Shown: positions 32,565-32,836 of the stretch, piece by piece
Numbering within the stretch: position 1 is the first letter of the stretch
Layout of the letters: every line of letters starts with the position of its first letter
From: Candidatus Kerfeldbacteria bacterium CG08_land_8_20_14_0_20_40_16
Lineage (GTDB): Bacteria > Patescibacteriota > Patescibacteriia > UM-FILTER-42-10
Reading direction: 5' to 3'
DNA length: 32,836 nt
Assembly (NCBI GenBank): GCA_002774635.1
Contig: PEXU01000011.1
Span: 1 to 32,836, forward strand
Program-made: the position numbers and the translations under genes
The notes under the pieces: model-generated
Databases searched by the model: none
What the model saw: the letters and a program-made list of their open reading frames with translations, nothing else
What the model was told of the DNA's origin: nothing

Positions 32565-32699
32565 CTATTTTACAGGATTAATCAGCAAATAAATAATTGC
32601 AAACCCGACCGCAATGGCGGATAAAACATACATCACGATGAGCAAATCCTGATGGGTGCCGGTTTTGGTTTTTTCTTTGACTTTTTCTTCTTTAGGCAT
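32565..32699 (-). CDS. 44-residue single-pass membrane microprotein
   Basis: Minus-strand ORF starting MPKEEKVKEKTKTGTHQDLL and continuing with a hydrophobic helix (IVMYVLSAIAVGFAIIYLLI, residues 21-40) and NPVK at the end. The Lys/Glu-rich cytoplasmic-looking head plus one helix is a common plan for small membrane proteins. A good promoter (32726-32754) lies just upstream on the same strand with a leader of about 20 bases and no Shine-Dalgarno. Its stop abuts the stranded argF end. Too short for many gene finders. Function unknown; the only minus-strand gene in the window. Confidence 0.65.
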   Translation of the reverse strand: MPKEEKVKEKTKTGTHQDLLIVMYVLSAIAVGFAIIYLLINPVK

Positions 32700-32725
32700 A
32701 GTAATTGGCTAGCTCTTATGTTTTT

Positions 32726-32754
32726 AGTCTACTCTTTTTATATTGAAAAGGCAA
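32726..32754 (-). promoter_or_regulatory. Promoter of the minus-strand microprotein
   Basis: On the minus strand: -35 TTGCCT (32754-32749), 17-base spacer, -10 TAGACT (32731-32726). Start expected near 32719, 20 bases before the ATG. Confidence 0.55.
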
Positions 32755-32764
32755 TTCTATGTAC

Positions 32765-32816
32765 AGTTAACACCTAGGGGTGACACTTGGTATAGTTAGG
32801 GGTAACACCTGTTAAC
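32765..32816. repeat. Repeat cluster at the right edge (TAGGGGTRACAC twice, AGTTAACA inverted ends)
   Basis: TAGGGGTGACAC (32775-32786) and TAGGGGTAACAC (32797-32808) are 22 bases apart and differ at one base. They are enclosed by AGTTAACA (32765-32772) and TGTTAACT (32810-32817) in inverted orientation, with ACACCT next to each. Could be an operator upstream of the microprotein promoter or the end of a transposable element; the window stops 19 bases later. Confidence 0.6.
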
Positions 32817-32836
32817 TATTAACCAAACCCATCTAA

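Noticed and set aside
32369-32581. A 70-residue plus-strand ORF at the cassette end
   Set aside because: It runs across the terminator in a frame different from the stranded argF tail; it is a chance frame.

Overview
The window looks like a chromosome segment from a Candidate Phyla Radiation (Patescibacteria) bacterium, probably Parcubacteria-like. The pointers are compact co-oriented genes, type IV pilus genes, short structured intergenic repeats, DUF5671-like and DUF3566-like membrane proteins, and a 23S-IVS-type four-helix-bundle gene inside a ribosomal operon. TGA is a normal stop here (pilC, the VWA-pilin junction, dut), so the lineage does not recode TGA. Uncharacterised membrane proteins aside, all genes are on the + strand except one microprotein at the right edge. 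No taxon below phylum can be fixed from the sequence alone.

Layout. 1-3710: a translationally coupled pilus operon (pilC, three class-III-type prepilins, and a PilX-like pilin fused to a von Willebrand A domain). 3808-6975: a separately promoted, membrane-anchored Cys-rich surface protein. 7216-11248: a small membrane protein, pheS and pheT. 11262-13790: a DUF3566-like protein and gyrB. 13867-17296: secE-nusG-rplK-rplA, interrupted twice, once by a four-helix-bundle gene with inverted-repeat flanks (nusG/rplK) and once by an internally duplicated membrane protein (rplK/rplA). A hairpin resembling the L1 binding site of 23S rRNA touches the rplA Shine-Dalgarno. 17314-20915: a dTTP-supply cluster (dCMP deaminase, UPF0200-type P-loop kinase, dUTPase, ThyA, DHFR, TMK). 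20889-23469: an orphan phosphotransferase and gatB. 23572-30340: de novo pyrimidine synthesis (pyrBI with a leader-peptide/terminator attenuator; pyrD-pyrK-pyrC-pyrE-nudix-pyrF behind a promoter flanked by repeated operator-like motifs). carAB is absent from the window. 30525-31460: a divergent ornithine-carbamoyltransferase-like gene. 31440-32540: a 1,101-bp insertion that duplicated 50 bp of that gene's 3' end and carries one unknown gene with its own promoter, structured leader and terminator. 32565-32699 (minus): a 44-residue single-pass membrane microprotein.

The strongest candidates for undescribed biology are: (1) the argF-tail insertion, which leaves the gene with a complete end and strands the older end 1.1 kb downstream; (2) a family of 28-bp palindromes with fixed arms (GTAGGCG...CGCCTAC), one of them inside the pheT reading frame, plus a second repeat type inside the gyrB N-terminus; (3) layered control of the pyr genes; (4) the L1-site mimic on rplA; (5) the four-helix-bundle element in the nusG-rplK junction. 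All function calls are by reading motifs; no database search was run.
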